From NCBI GenBank assembly GCA_045120135.1, contig JBGVEN010000012.1, forward strand, positions 1 through 64,000: a stretch of DNA of 64,000 bases, given 5' to 3'. Shown here piece after piece: positions 1 through 7,088 of this stretch. The notes below the pieces were generated by a model. It worked only from the letters and a program-made list of their open reading frames with translations. It made no database searches and had not been told where the DNA came from. A program made the translations under genes and the position numbers. Source of the DNA: SIG440 sp045120135. Its GTDB lineage: Bacteria; Bacillota; Clostridia; Monoglobales; Monoglobaceae. The first letter of the stretch is position 1. The number at the start of each line of letters is the position of its first letter.

Positions 1-1713
1 CTTAGAACACGGATCACCATCGTGTGCTTCATTCTTTAAAACATAGTCACAGATTGAGCACATAACAGCGTGGTTGTTTTCGTCTACTGCTACATATTTA
101 TCATATACACAAGTAAGAGCCTTTACTATCTGGTCTTTGATATATTCGTGACCTGCTGCGTTTGCAGTAATATTAGCTACTATTCCAAGAAGATCTGTTA
201 TCTCAGTTGTTGCTGCAATTGTTGCACCATTTACCGGAGCTTCGTCAATGTTTACAAATGCAAAACCACCATTTGCTGCAGCTAATACTGAATAGTAAAG
301 GTTTGTAGCTTCTACTGCATAAGTGAAGTATTCGCCTGCATCAACTGTTGTGCCGTCCAATGTAACTTCAACACCCTTAAGGTTGTTGTACATACCCAAT
401 ACAACCAAAGTTGCTTCAGGGTTAATTGCCTGAATTTCTTCGAGTGCGGCTTTGGTATCTACTATGTAAGAAACAACTGCATAAGCAAGCTTTTCTGCAT
501 ATTCAACAACAGTCGCATCAAGACCCTCGATTGCGTCAACAGCTGCATCTTTTTTAGTTTCTGCATAAGCAAGTGCTTTTTCAAGATATGTAGCAACGAA
601 AGCGATTGCATTGTCAATCTTTTCTTCGTCAACTGTGATTTCAGCAGGAAGGTTTTCAAGAACTACTTCCTTGAGGTAAGCTGTAAGACCGTTGTAATGA
701 AGTTCGCCTACAGCTTCCCAATCCATAGCAGCGATTTCAGCAGCGGCTGCCCAAACAGTATCAACAACTGCCAGCTGTTCAGCTGTGAAATAGTTGCTCC
801 AGTCAGCCTCTGTCTCAAGTGCACCAAGAATAACATCAGCTGCATCAACTTGGAATGTGATAAGAGTAGCATCTGCAAGATCTGCCTCTTCAATAGAAAC
901 ATCAATACCATAAGCGTCTGCAACTAATTCATAGTACGCCGGGGTTTCTCTGTCGATACCCTCTGTATTTGCACCAATTGCAACATAAAGGTCGCCTTCA
1001 GCTGCTTCATAGTGCTTGTGACCAAGCTTTGCAACCTGAAGATCAGCCTGTGCTTTTAATTCAGCAATCTTTTCATCGATTGCAGCCTTAACGTCTTCAG
1101 CAGAAATACCCTTGAGTTCTTCTGCGAAAGCTTCAAGGTCTGCAATGATTTCTGCAACCTTTGCTTCGTCTTCAGCGGTGATATCAAGAATGTCCTTAAT
1201 GAAAGCAACATAAGCATCTATTTTTGCTTTTGCAGCAACAGCATCTTCGTTTTCAACGATTTCAACGATTTCGCCGATTTCTTCTTTAACTTCGCCGATA
1301 ACCTCGTCTACTTTAGCACTTTCTTCATCTGAAAGTTCAAAGTATGCTTTAACATTTGCTATGTAAAGTGCAGCCTTTGCCTCTGCTGCTGCAACATCGC
1401 CGGCTTCAGCAATTGCTACAATGTCAGCAACCTCTGTTTTAGCCATATCAACAACTGTGTCAATGGTAGCCTCTTCAAGACCTGCTTCCACTAATGCAGC
1501 TGTAACGGCATCAATGTACTCGTTAACTTTTGCCAGCTTTTCTTCGTCTGTTCCATTCTGTGCTATGTCGATAACTTCGTCGATTTCGCCTTTTACGGTT
1601 TCAACGATTCCTTCAACATAAGCAATCTCGTCTTCAAATGCAGCAGCAAATGCTGATGTGCATGTTCCAAGCATCATGCAAAGAACAAGAAGACATGCCA
1701 TAAATTTTTTCAT
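1..1713 (-). CDS. Secreted alpha-helical protein of unknown function, C-terminus cut by window edge
   Basis: The frame is open from an ATG at 1713 to the left edge, giving 571 codons without a stop. AGGAGG lies just upstream of the ATG. The N-terminus is a textbook signal peptide (MKKFMACLLVLCMML..., predicted cut after SAFA). The first 250 or so residues are acidic, rich in Ala/Glu/Val/Ile, with no Cys or Pro blocks, and repeat a loose pattern of E-I-V/D-E-V helices, so helical bundles or coiled coil are likely. Near the visible end is a Cys/His-rich stretch (NNHAV-MCSICDYV-LKNEAHDGDPC) that could bind zinc. It starts 32 bp after the stop of the acyl-CoA ligase and shares its strand, so the two are probably co-transcribed. 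I do not recognise the family. A cell-wall or surface role is inferred only from the signal peptide. Confidence 0.8.
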   Translation of the reverse strand, partial: MKKFMACLLVLCMMLGTCTSAFAAAFEDEIAYVEGIVETVKGEIDEVIDIAQNGTDEEKLAKVNEYIDAVTAALVEAGLEEATIDTVVDMAKTEVADIVAIAEAGDVAAAEAKAALYIANVKAYFELSDEESAKVDEVIGEVKEEIGEIVEIVENEDAVAAKAKIDAYVAFIKDILDITAEDEAKVAEIIADLEAFAEELKGISAEDVKAAIDEKIAELKAQADLQVAKLGHKHYEAAEGDLYVAIGANTEGIDRETPAYYELVADAYGIDVSIEEADLADATLITFQVDAADVILGALETEADWSNYFTAEQLAVVDTVWAAAAEIAAMDWEAVGELHYNGLTAYLKEVVLENLPAEITVDEEKIDNAIAFVATYLEKALAYAETKKDAAVDAIEGLDATVVEYAEKLAYAVVSYIVDTKAALEEIQAINPEATLVVLGMYNNLKGVEVTLDGTTVDAGEYFTYAVEATNLYYSVLAAANGGFAFVNIDEAPVNGATIAATTEITDLLGIVANITANAAGHEYIKDQIVKALTCVYDKYVAVDENNHAVMCSICDYVLKNEAHDGDPCSK

Positions 1714-1745
1714 ATCTTTTCCTCCTGATATATAATATAATAATT

Positions 1746-3485
1746 TTAATTTTTTTGCATAAGTGATGTATAGTCAAAATCGGCATAAATTTTTTCCAGC
1801 TTGCGGTAATCATTTTTACCCATTCCTGTAAGCGGGATATCGTCAACGCTGACTATGCCGACGGGCTTGCCTCTTTCCTCAAGCTCTCTGTCGCAGGTGT
1901 TAAAAATCTCCTTGCAGACTGCATCCTTGTCACATTCTGAAAGGTCTACAAGAACAAGCGGAATGTGACCCTGGCCGTGTTCTCTGTCGGTTATGCCCAC
2001 TGCACAACAGTTTCTCACGTTTGGATGTTCTGATACAAGGCTCTCGATGTTTACCGGGAATATTTTGTGCCCGTCAAATCTGGTAATCATCCGCTTAATG
2101 CGACCATTGACAAACAAAAATCCATCCTCGTCAAGGTATCCTATATCTCCCGAATGAATCCAGTACTTGCCGTCGGGATGCTTGCGCATAACATATTTCG
2201 TTTCTGTTGGATTATTATAATATCCTTTCATCATGGACGGACCGGTTACGCAAATTTCGCCTTCTTGCAAAACATCAAGCTCGTCAAAGGTGTCGGGATT
2301 AAATATTCCAACAGTGGTAGTAATCGAGGGAATTCCAACACTTCCCTGTTTGTAAACATCTTCTGCACAAAACGAAACTGCGGCGGAAAGCTCACTCATT
2401 CCGTAACCTTGTGCAAGGTGCCTATGCATATTATGCTTTTTCAGAAAAGCGTATAATTTTCCTTCAAGACCGTCATTCATTGTGTCTCCGCCGGAGCCTA
2501 ATGTAATAAGGAACGAAAGGTCAAGGTTTTTGACTTCCGGACTTTCCATCAAAATCTCGTAAAACGCAGGTACACTCACCATGTGCTGAGGTCTGAATTC
2601 TTTAACCAGCTTGCCCATTTTGTTGGGCTGGAAGTTGGGTACCAGCACCAGTGTTAAACCGATTGACAACGGCATATGCATACCGCACACCAATCCATAT
2701 GACGAGAACACCGGAATAATACCTAAAAACTTCTCTTTTCTCTTGGTACAAATGCTGGAGTGTTTAAAGTTAAACGCAACTGCATTCATACTGTCGTTGG
2801 TGAGCATAACACCTTTGGGGAATCCGGTTGTGCCGCCTGTGTATGTAATCGCGGCTGTTGCATCACCTTTATACGGAGCCTCAGGGGCGTTGGTTTCCCG
2901 ACCTTTGCTTAGGAAATCGTCCCACGAAATAACGCAAGAGTCATAATTAATAGGAATTTTGTTGGTCATATTTTTGTAAGCCTTCTTAAGCAACGGTAAT
3001 GACCGTGTAGCAGATTGCACAACAATAAATTCCTGAGCAATTTCATTTTTGATTTGACGAACCTTTGCGTATGCCAAATCCAGCACAATCAAAATTCTGG
3101 AGTTTGATTCCTGAACCATTCTTTTTATGCTGTTTACGTCCATTCTTGGGTCAATTGTATTTGCTGTGGCGCCAAGCTTATTGAGAGCATAAATTGCAAT
3201 AACTGTTTCCGGCACAGATACAGAAAGCAAAGATACAATCTCGCCCTCTTTCACACCAAGAGCATAAAATGCGTTTGCACATTTATCGATTCGTTCAAAA
3301 AACTCACTGTATTTAATATTTTTACCATAATAATGCAGGGCTACCTGGTCTAAATAGTTTTCGTTAACCTGCTTTAAGTATTGGTATGCGGAACAGCTTG
3401 GCAAAGTATCTGAAAGAGCCTCGTTGCTATAATACTTTAACCAAGGTTTAAATTCAGAGGGTTTTGTACCCGAAGTAATTGTCAT
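1746..3485 (-). CDS. AMP-dependent acyl-CoA synthetase/ligase
   Basis: This is a 579-residue member of the ANL adenylating superfamily, which activates a carboxylate to an acyl-adenylate and then normally transfers it to CoA. The P-loop-like A3 motif YTGGTTGFPKG lies near residue 216, the A5 motif QGYGMSE near 360, and the SGDIGYLDEDGF and GRIKRMI core motifs near 450-480. The C-terminal lysine motif is present as GKNDYRKL. An upstream ATG at 3521 is in frame, but the ATG at 3485 has AAGGAGA at the right distance and was preferred. A consensus promoter lies 100 bp upstream. The substrate cannot be read from the sequence; a fatty or aromatic acid is possible. Confidence 0.9.
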   Translation of the reverse strand: MTITSGTKPSEFKPWLKYYSNEALSDTLPSCSAYQYLKQVNENYLDQVALHYYGKNIKYSEFFERIDKCANAFYALGVKEGEIVSLLSVSVPETVIAIYALNKLGATANTIDPRMDVNSIKRMVQESNSRILIVLDLAYAKVRQIKNEIAQEFIVVQSATRSLPLLKKAYKNMTNKIPINYDSCVISWDDFLSKGRETNAPEAPYKGDATAAITYTGGTTGFPKGVMLTNDSMNAVAFNFKHSSICTKRKEKFLGIIPVFSSYGLVCGMHMPLSIGLTLVLVPNFQPNKMGKLVKEFRPQHMVSVPAFYEILMESPEVKNLDLSFLITLGSGGDTMNDGLEGKLYAFLKKHNMHRHLAQGYGMSELSAAVSFCAEDVYKQGSVGIPSITTTVGIFNPDTFDELDVLQEGEICVTGPSMMKGYYNNPTETKYVMRKHPDGKYWIHSGDIGYLDEDGFLFVNGRIKRMITRFDGHKIFPVNIESLVSEHPNVRNCCAVGITDREHGQGHIPLVLVDLSECDKDAVCKEIFNTCDRELEERGKPVGIVSVDDIPLTGMGKNDYRKLEKIYADFDYTSLMQKN

Positions 3486-3586
3486 TATATTTTTCTCCTT
3501 TTTGCAACTGTTGAGCAGCAAACATTTAGTTCGCCGGCTAATCCTGTTGTTGAAAACCCTTCTTTTCCGTTAGCCTATTATTTTTT

Positions 3587-3615
3587 ATTATACTCCCCAA
3601 AGCCGCGTTTGTCAA
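3587..3615 (-). promoter_or_regulatory. SigA promoter for the acyl-CoA ligase
   Basis: On the minus strand there is TTGACA (3610-3615), a 17-bp spacer and TATAAT (3587-3592), both hexamers perfect. The flank TTATAAATATTGACAAAC is nearly identical to the flank of the XRE promoter at 4335-4363. Confidence 0.85.
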
Positions 3616-3691
3616 TATTTATAAGAAATTTTAACGTTTTTTGTATATCTTTGTCTTCCTATTAAAAAGCACAAAACCTTCTCTTTATATT

Positions 3692-3763
3692 TGACATTTA
3701 CTAAGTGTCATATTTGAGATGATTATAACATATAATCTGCTTGTTGACAATCACTAAATGTCA
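3692..3763 (+). promoter_or_regulatory. Paired operators upstream of XRE gene
   Basis: Two 19-bp imperfect palindromes share the pattern TGACA-N3-ACTAA-N-TGTCA, at 3692-3710 and 3745-3763. Their starts are 53 bp apart, close to five helical turns, and a TATAAT (3731-3736) lies between them. The second site runs up to the Shine-Dalgarno of the XRE gene. Autorepression by the adjacent XRE protein is inferred. Confidence 0.65.
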
Positions 3764-3778
3764 AAAAGGAGAATTTAT

Positions 3779-4030
3779 ATGTTTATTAACAAAGCTAAAG
3801 ATGGGTTAAACAATATATGCGGAAAAAAGATTTCGGAATTAAGAAAGGAAATGAAGATTTCACAGCGGGTATTAGCAGATAAATTACAATTATCAGGACT
3901 TGATATTGACAAGAATGCTATACAAAGAATAGAATGTGGAAAACGCTTTGTAACCGATATAGAAATTCTGGCAATAGCCAATATTCTTAATTTAACAGTG
4001 GATGAATTGCTTAACCAACAAAAAAGTTAA
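3779..4030 (+). CDS. XRE-family transcriptional regulator
   Basis: An 83-residue protein made of a single lambda-Cro-type helix-turn-helix: the region KISELRKEMKISQRVLADKL is followed by a recognition helix around KNAIQRIECG and a helical end, IANILNLTVDELL. An ATG at 3758 is in frame, but it lies inside an operator and the ATG at 3779 follows AAAAGGAG. It ends at a hairpin shared with the convergent XRE gene. The two 19-bp palindromes in its promoter are probably its own binding sites. Its target genes beyond itself are unknown. It belongs to the 3.7-5.4 kb regulator island. Confidence 0.85.
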   Translation: MFINKAKDGLNNICGKKISELRKEMKISQRVLADKLQLSGLDIDKNAIQRIECGKRFVTDIEILAIANILNLTVDELLNQQKS

Positions 4031-4041
4031 CAAAAATCTCA

Positions 4042-4084
4042 AAAAACGGAGGATAGTGATTGTCGCTATATTTCCCTCCTTTTT
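4042..4084. terminator. Bidirectional terminator between convergent XRE genes
   Basis: GGAGG at 4048-4052 pairs with CCTCC at 4075-4079, with inner ATAGTG/CGCTAT pairing. The stem is flanked by an A-run on the left and TTTTT on the right, so it can work for both genes. Confidence 0.6.
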
Positions 4085-4271
4085 ATGTACCTAAATTATA
4101 CAAATCCTCAATGGTGCAATTGAGAATTTCAGCAATTTTGGGAAGTCTGTCCGTCTTCGGGACAGCACAACCTGTTTCCCACTTTGCAACTGTCGAGCGG
4201 TCGACATTGAGCTCTTTTGCCAAATCCTTCTGTCGCAACCCATTCTTTTCCCGCAAGGCCTTTATGTTCAT
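4083..4271 (-). CDS. Small XRE-family regulator
   Basis: This 62-residue protein is almost only an HTH_3 domain, beginning MNIKALREKNGLRQKDLAKE with recognition helix VDRSTVAKWETG. An upstream in-frame ATG at 4382 is rejected because it lies upstream of the promoter and GGGGAGG sits 9 nt before the ATG at 4271. The last helices (IAEILNCTIEDLYNL) are complete, so the gene is intact. It is divergent from the next XRE gene, with which it shares the 4.27-4.45 kb control region. Confidence 0.85.
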   Translation of the reverse strand: MNIKALREKNGLRQKDLAKELNVDRSTVAKWETGCAVPKTDRLPKIAEILNCTIEDLYNLGT

Positions 4272-4334
4272 ATTCTGAACCTCCCCGTATGAACAACTTT
4301 CATCAATTTCCAACAAAATATGAATTATTCTCAC

Positions 4335-4363
4335 ATTATACCCGTTGAGAGTATGTTTGTCAA
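4335..4363 (-). promoter_or_regulatory. SigA promoter for the small XRE gene
   Basis: Minus-strand TTGACA (4358-4363), 17-bp spacer, TATAAT (4335-4340), both perfect. The upstream flank TTATAAGTATTGACAAAC differs by one base from that of the acyl-CoA ligase promoter. Confidence 0.85.
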
Positions 4364-4403
4364 TACTTATAAAGCGTTTCACGCTTTTTATTTGTTTTGC
4401 CTC

Positions 4404-4432
4404 TTTACAAAGTGAATGAAATTCACTATAAT
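4404..4432 (+). promoter_or_regulatory. Promoter with operator in its spacer for the third XRE gene
   Basis: TTTACA (4404-4409), 17-bp spacer, TATAAT (4427-4432). The spacer contains a perfect inverted repeat, GTGAAT-GAA-ATTCAC (4412-4426), placed where a bound repressor would block RNA polymerase. Confidence 0.75.
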
Positions 4433-4452
4433 ATATATGGGAGTTGGTTGAA

Positions 4453-4803
4453 TTGATAGGGACTCGAATAAAAGAATTAAGAAAATTAAATAAGCTGACT
4501 CAAAAACAGTTAGCTGAAAAAATTAATGTGGATTGTTCTGCAGTTACGAAGTGGGAAACGGGCAAAGCTAATCCGGATTTTGAAAAGCAACGGTTTCTTG
4601 CTGATTTTTTTGGTGTTTCTGTAGATTATCTCCTTGGCAGAACATACAAAAAAGAAGGACACACCGAAAACGATGTGCCCAAAGAAAATACAATAGTATA
4701 TCGCAGAGACGGACAAACCACGCAGGTAGAATTGTCCGGAGATAAAATGAATCTTATTTTAAAAATGATAGACGCTATTCGGGATGACGATGCTGACCTA
4801 TAG
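4453..4803 (+). CDS. XRE-family regulator with C-terminal extension
   Basis: This 116-residue protein has an N-terminal HTH (IGTRIKELRKLNKLTQ..., recognition helix CSAVTKWETG), the usual DYLLGR end of the DNA-binding domain, and a polar tail of about 50 residues. The TTG at 4453 is taken as start because GGGAG lies 9 nt before it; an alternative TTG at 4444 would add three residues. Its stop overlaps the stop of the convergent ImmA-like gene through the palindrome CTATAG. Pairs of an XRE repressor and an ImmA protease control ICEBs1-type elements, with ImmA cleaving the repressor. That relation here is inferred from adjacency. Confidence 0.85.
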   Translation: MIGTRIKELRKLNKLTQKQLAEKINVDCSAVTKWETGKANPDFEKQRFLADFFGVSVDYLLGRTYKKEGHTENDVPKENTIVYRRDGQTTQVELSGDKMNLILKMIDAIRDDDADL

Positions 4804-5400
4804 TTTGTATGTCTTTATGTAGTCGAAAAATTGCTCGTATACCTTTTTTTCCGACGGGGACAGCAAAAAACAGCTAATGCCTTTTTCCTTTATAAATATT
4901 TTTTCTCTTTCGTACAGTGCATTAAGCCGCTCCATCCGGAATTTTGCAGAGGTAGGACTGATATCGCAAATTTGACATATTTGTTCTGCGGTAGTAACTC
5001 CCAGTCCCCATAAAACGCAGGCGGGGGCAAGTAACCTGCCGGCAAAGATGTTTGCTTCCTGTTCTATAAAAGAATCATTCGTAGAAGGTTCGCGGTTATA
5101 CTTACTCTCGGTATGCATAAGAATATGCCCCAGCTCGTGAGCAATAGTAAATCGTTGTCGACCAATGCTGCACTCTTCGTTATAAAATATACTACCCATA
5201 AATGTTATACCGTCGCTTTGAGAACATATCTCTTCAAGGCCGGCGGTTTTAATTATTTTATATCCTTTTTTATAGCTTATAACCGGTATGCCAAGATTTT
5301 TGCAGATACTGCTAACTTTAACGGGCAGGCGGGTTATGTTATTGTCAATCAATATTTGCCACGCCAAATCTCTGGATTGCTTGTATTTTGAATAGTGCAT
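4798..5400 (-). CDS. ImmA/IrrE-family zinc metallopeptidase
   Basis: A 200-residue protein with the zinc-binding HELGH motif at residues 88-92 (context FTIAHELGHILMH) and a downstream conserved E-Q-E-A-N-I-F-A-G-R-L-L-A-P stretch typical of the ImmA/IrrE (DUF955) family. These enzymes cleave HTH repressors after a signal. The start at 5400 follows GAAAGGA; an ATG at 5415 was rejected. The C-terminal 50 residues are helical. It converges on an XRE gene with a six-base overlap and is probably its partner. The tRNA-Thr terminator lies about 115 bp upstream of its start. Confidence 0.88.
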   Translation of the reverse strand: MHYSKYKQSRDLAWQILIDNNITRLPVKVSSICKNLGIPVISYKKGYKIIKTAGLEEICSQSDGITFMGSIFYNEECSIGRQRFTIAHELGHILMHTESKYNREPSTNDSFIEQEANIFAGRLLAPACVLWGLGVTTAEQICQICDISPTSAKFRMERLNALYEREKIFIKEKGISCFLLSPSEKKVYEQFFDYIKTYKL

Positions 5401-5516
5401 AATATGTCCTTTCAAAAGAGGGTTATTTAGTTTGCCGGTATGAAGTATCCCTAAAGCGAGAATATAAAAAAGGCAGTGTTTTTACAAAAGCGGCAGGGCG
5501 CAACGGAGTATAAGAA

Positions 5517-5548
5517 AAACCATCCTGCCGCAAATGGCAAAATGGTTT
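5517..5548 (-). terminator. Rho-independent terminator after tRNA-Thr
   Basis: On the minus strand AAACCAT pairs with ATGGTTT, with inner TGCC/GGCA pairing, followed by TTTTTCTT. It starts directly at the encoded CCA of the tRNA. Confidence 0.7.
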
Positions 5549-5623
5549 GGAGCTTGTGACGGGACTCGAACCTGCGACCTGCTCATTACGAATGAGCTGC
5601 ACTACCAACTGTGCTACACAAGC
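5548..5623 (-). tRNA. tRNA-Thr (anticodon CGT), CCA encoded
   Basis: The 76-nt gene folds as a cloverleaf: acceptor GCTTGTG/CACAAGC, anticodon stem GCTCA/TGAGC with loop TTCGTAA, so anticodon CGT. The T arm contains GTTCGAGTC. The CCA end is encoded at 5548-5550. It is a stand-alone transcription unit with its own promoter and terminator. Its 3' end faces the XRE/ImmA island, the side on which tRNA-targeting elements integrate, but I found no long direct repeat of the tRNA end that would serve as an attachment site. Confidence 0.95.
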
Positions 5624-5639
5624 ATTATTAATATTAAAA

Positions 5640-5668
5640 AGTATACTATATTCAAATTGTTTTGTCAA
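5640..5668 (-). promoter_or_regulatory. Promoter of tRNA-Thr
   Basis: Minus-strand TTGACA (5663-5668), 17-bp spacer, TATACT (5640-5645), 17 bp before the tRNA. Confidence 0.85.
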
Positions 5669-5689
5669 GAAAAACAGAGGATATAGTGC

Positions 5690-5718
5690 TTGAAATACCT
5701 TTGTTTGTATGTTAAAAT
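5690..5718 (+). promoter_or_regulatory. Promoter of the Ppx/GppA gene
   Basis: TTGAAA (5690-5695), 17-bp spacer, TAAAAT (5713-5718). It lies inside the longer upstream reading frame and so supports the later TTG start. Confidence 0.7.
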
Positions 5719-5749
5719 TGATTTATCAATCAGGAAAGAGGTTTTTCTT

Positions 5750-6664
5750 TTGGAGAAAATTGCGGTTATAGATTTAGGCTCTAACTCGGTGCGGATGAGT
5801 GTGTTTGGCGTTGAGGGGAATTTGGCAAAGACTTTGGGTGCATATCGCAGTACTATTCGCTTAAGCGAGGGAATGACTGCTGATATGATGCTTTCTGCCG
5901 AGGCACAGCTTCGTGCGGTAAAGGCTTTGGCTGGTTATAAAAACACCATTGAGTGTGAGGGAATTAAGAGTGTTGTTGCGGTTGCAACGGCGGCTGTCCG
6001 CAAGGCAAAGAATCGTGACGAGTTTATTAAGCTTGTAAAGGATTCCACAGGACTCGAAATTCGGGTTATCGACGGAACTCAGGAGGCGGCGCTTGATTGC
6101 CTTGCTGTAAGTCGCACACTCGGTTGTGAGCGTGGCGTGATTTGTGATATAGGCGGTGGAAGCACCGAACTTATCGGGGTTTCAGCTGGTGTTCAAAGTG
6201 ATGCAGTCAGCATACCGTTCGGGTCAAGAGGGATATGCGAAATGTTTTTTAAGGACGGCGAGACACCCGAAGCTATAGCGAGAGCGGAAGAATTTGTACG
6301 AGAAAAATACAAGAATGAAGATTGGCTGACGAAGTTTCGGGGAGCGGCTGTTGTGGGAATAGGCGGAACGCTCAGGGCAGCTGCAAAATTTGATTTGGGC
6401 GACAGCACGGCTGCGGCAATTGAAAAATATGTGATTACCCCTGAAAGAATGACGGAAATCATTAATGAAATCCTTTCGGCCTCCGTGGATGAACGCAAAA
6501 AAATGGTAGGTATAGGCGAGGAGCGTGCGGATATTATTCTCGGCGGCTTGATTTTTATAAAATGCCTTGCCGAAGTTTTAAGTCCCAAAGAATTTGTTAT
6601 TGCGGATGTGGGAGTCCGCGAAGGAGTGCTTTTTGATATTCTTGAAAAACGGAATATTCTGTGA
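5750..6664 (+). CDS. Ppx/GppA phosphatase (exopolyphosphatase or pppGpp hydrolase)
   Basis: This 304-residue protein has the ASKHA-fold phosphate-1 motif AVIDLGSNSVRM at its start and the phosphate-2 motif VICDIGGGSTEL near residue 130, then GIGGT near residue 206. The size fits the single-module Ppx2/GppA type that lacks the C-terminal HD domain. The family hydrolyses polyphosphate or guanosine pentaphosphate, and the sequence does not distinguish these. The TTG at 5750 is chosen because AGGAAAGAGG precedes it and the promoter overlaps any earlier start. It is followed by an unusual hairpin that merges into the ribosome site of the next gene. Confidence 0.88.
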   Translation: MEKIAVIDLGSNSVRMSVFGVEGNLAKTLGAYRSTIRLSEGMTADMMLSAEAQLRAVKALAGYKNTIECEGIKSVVAVATAAVRKAKNRDEFIKLVKDSTGLEIRVIDGTQEAALDCLAVSRTLGCERGVICDIGGGSTELIGVSAGVQSDAVSIPFGSRGICEMFFKDGETPEAIARAEEFVREKYKNEDWLTKFRGAAVVGIGGTLRAAAKFDLGDSTAAAIEKYVITPERMTEIINEILSASVDERKKMVGIGEERADIILGGLIFIKCLAEVLSPKEFVIADVGVREGVLFDILEKRNIL

Positions 6665-6679
6665 ATAAAATAAATTAAA

Positions 6680-6718
6680 CCTCCAAACACTAATTAAAAT
6701 GTGCTTTGGGGGTTTTTT
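6680..6718 (+). terminator. Terminator hairpin whose 3' arm holds the next gene's ribosome site
   Basis: CCTCCAAA-CAC (6680-6690) pairs with GTG-C-TTTGGGGG (6701-6712), followed by six T (6713-6718). The GGGGG of the right arm is also the only Shine-Dalgarno for the ATG at 6719. Confidence 0.65.
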
Positions 6719-7075
6719 ATGCTTAAAAAGCGGTGGAAGGAAATACTAATTGGTCTTGTAACGGGTGTGCTTAACGGTTTATTTGGTGCAGGTGGCGGCT
6801 CGATAGTTGTTCCGGCAATGGAGAGGTTTTTGGATATTGATGAAAGGGAGTCCCACGCAACGGCAATTCTGGTAATACTTATGATGTCGCCAATCAGTGC
6901 GTACTTCTATATAAGAAAAGGATTTTTTGACTTAAGACTCTGGACGTGGGTGACTCTGGGCGGTGTAATTGGTGGTCTGGTCGGGGCAAAGCTGCTTAAG
7001 AAAGTGCCGAAAAAGTGGCTCAAAATTGGGTTTGGAGCGGTGATTATTGTAACAGCAGTTAAGATGATATTTTAG
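6719..7075 (+). CDS. TSUP (TauE/SafE) half-transporter, first of a tandem pair
   Basis: A 118-residue membrane protein with about four hydrophobic segments and the family signature GLFGAGGGSIVVPA at residues 23-36. Normal TauE/SafE permeases (about 250 residues) carry two such repeats in one chain; here each repeat is its own gene. The start is the ATG directly after the hairpin T-run, rather than the GTG at 6701 inside the hairpin. The second half starts 13 bp downstream. Family members move sulfite, sulfonates or other organosulfur anions; the substrate here is unknown. Confidence 0.82.
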   Translation: MLKKRWKEILIGLVTGVLNGLFGAGGGSIVVPAMERFLDIDERESHATAILVILMMSPISAYFYIRKGFFDLRLWTWVTLGGVIGGLVGAKLLKKVPKKWLKIGFGAVIIVTAVKMIF

Positions 7076-7088
7076 GGAGAGACAAATT

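Noticed and set aside
4457..5571. GGGACTCGAA occurs both in the 3' half of tRNA-Thr and at the start of the third XRE gene, suggesting an attachment-site pair
   Set aside because: Only 10 bases match, the match is in the T arm rather than running to the tRNA end, and it lies inside a normal coding start. Chance is enough to explain it.
5423..5668. 81-codon minus-strand reading frame across the tRNA-Thr gene
   Set aside because: It is made of tRNA, terminator and promoter sequence, with no ribosome site.
6193..6690. 165-codon minus-strand frame opposite the Ppx/GppA gene
   Set aside because: Serine/proline-rich antisense shadow of a well-supported gene.
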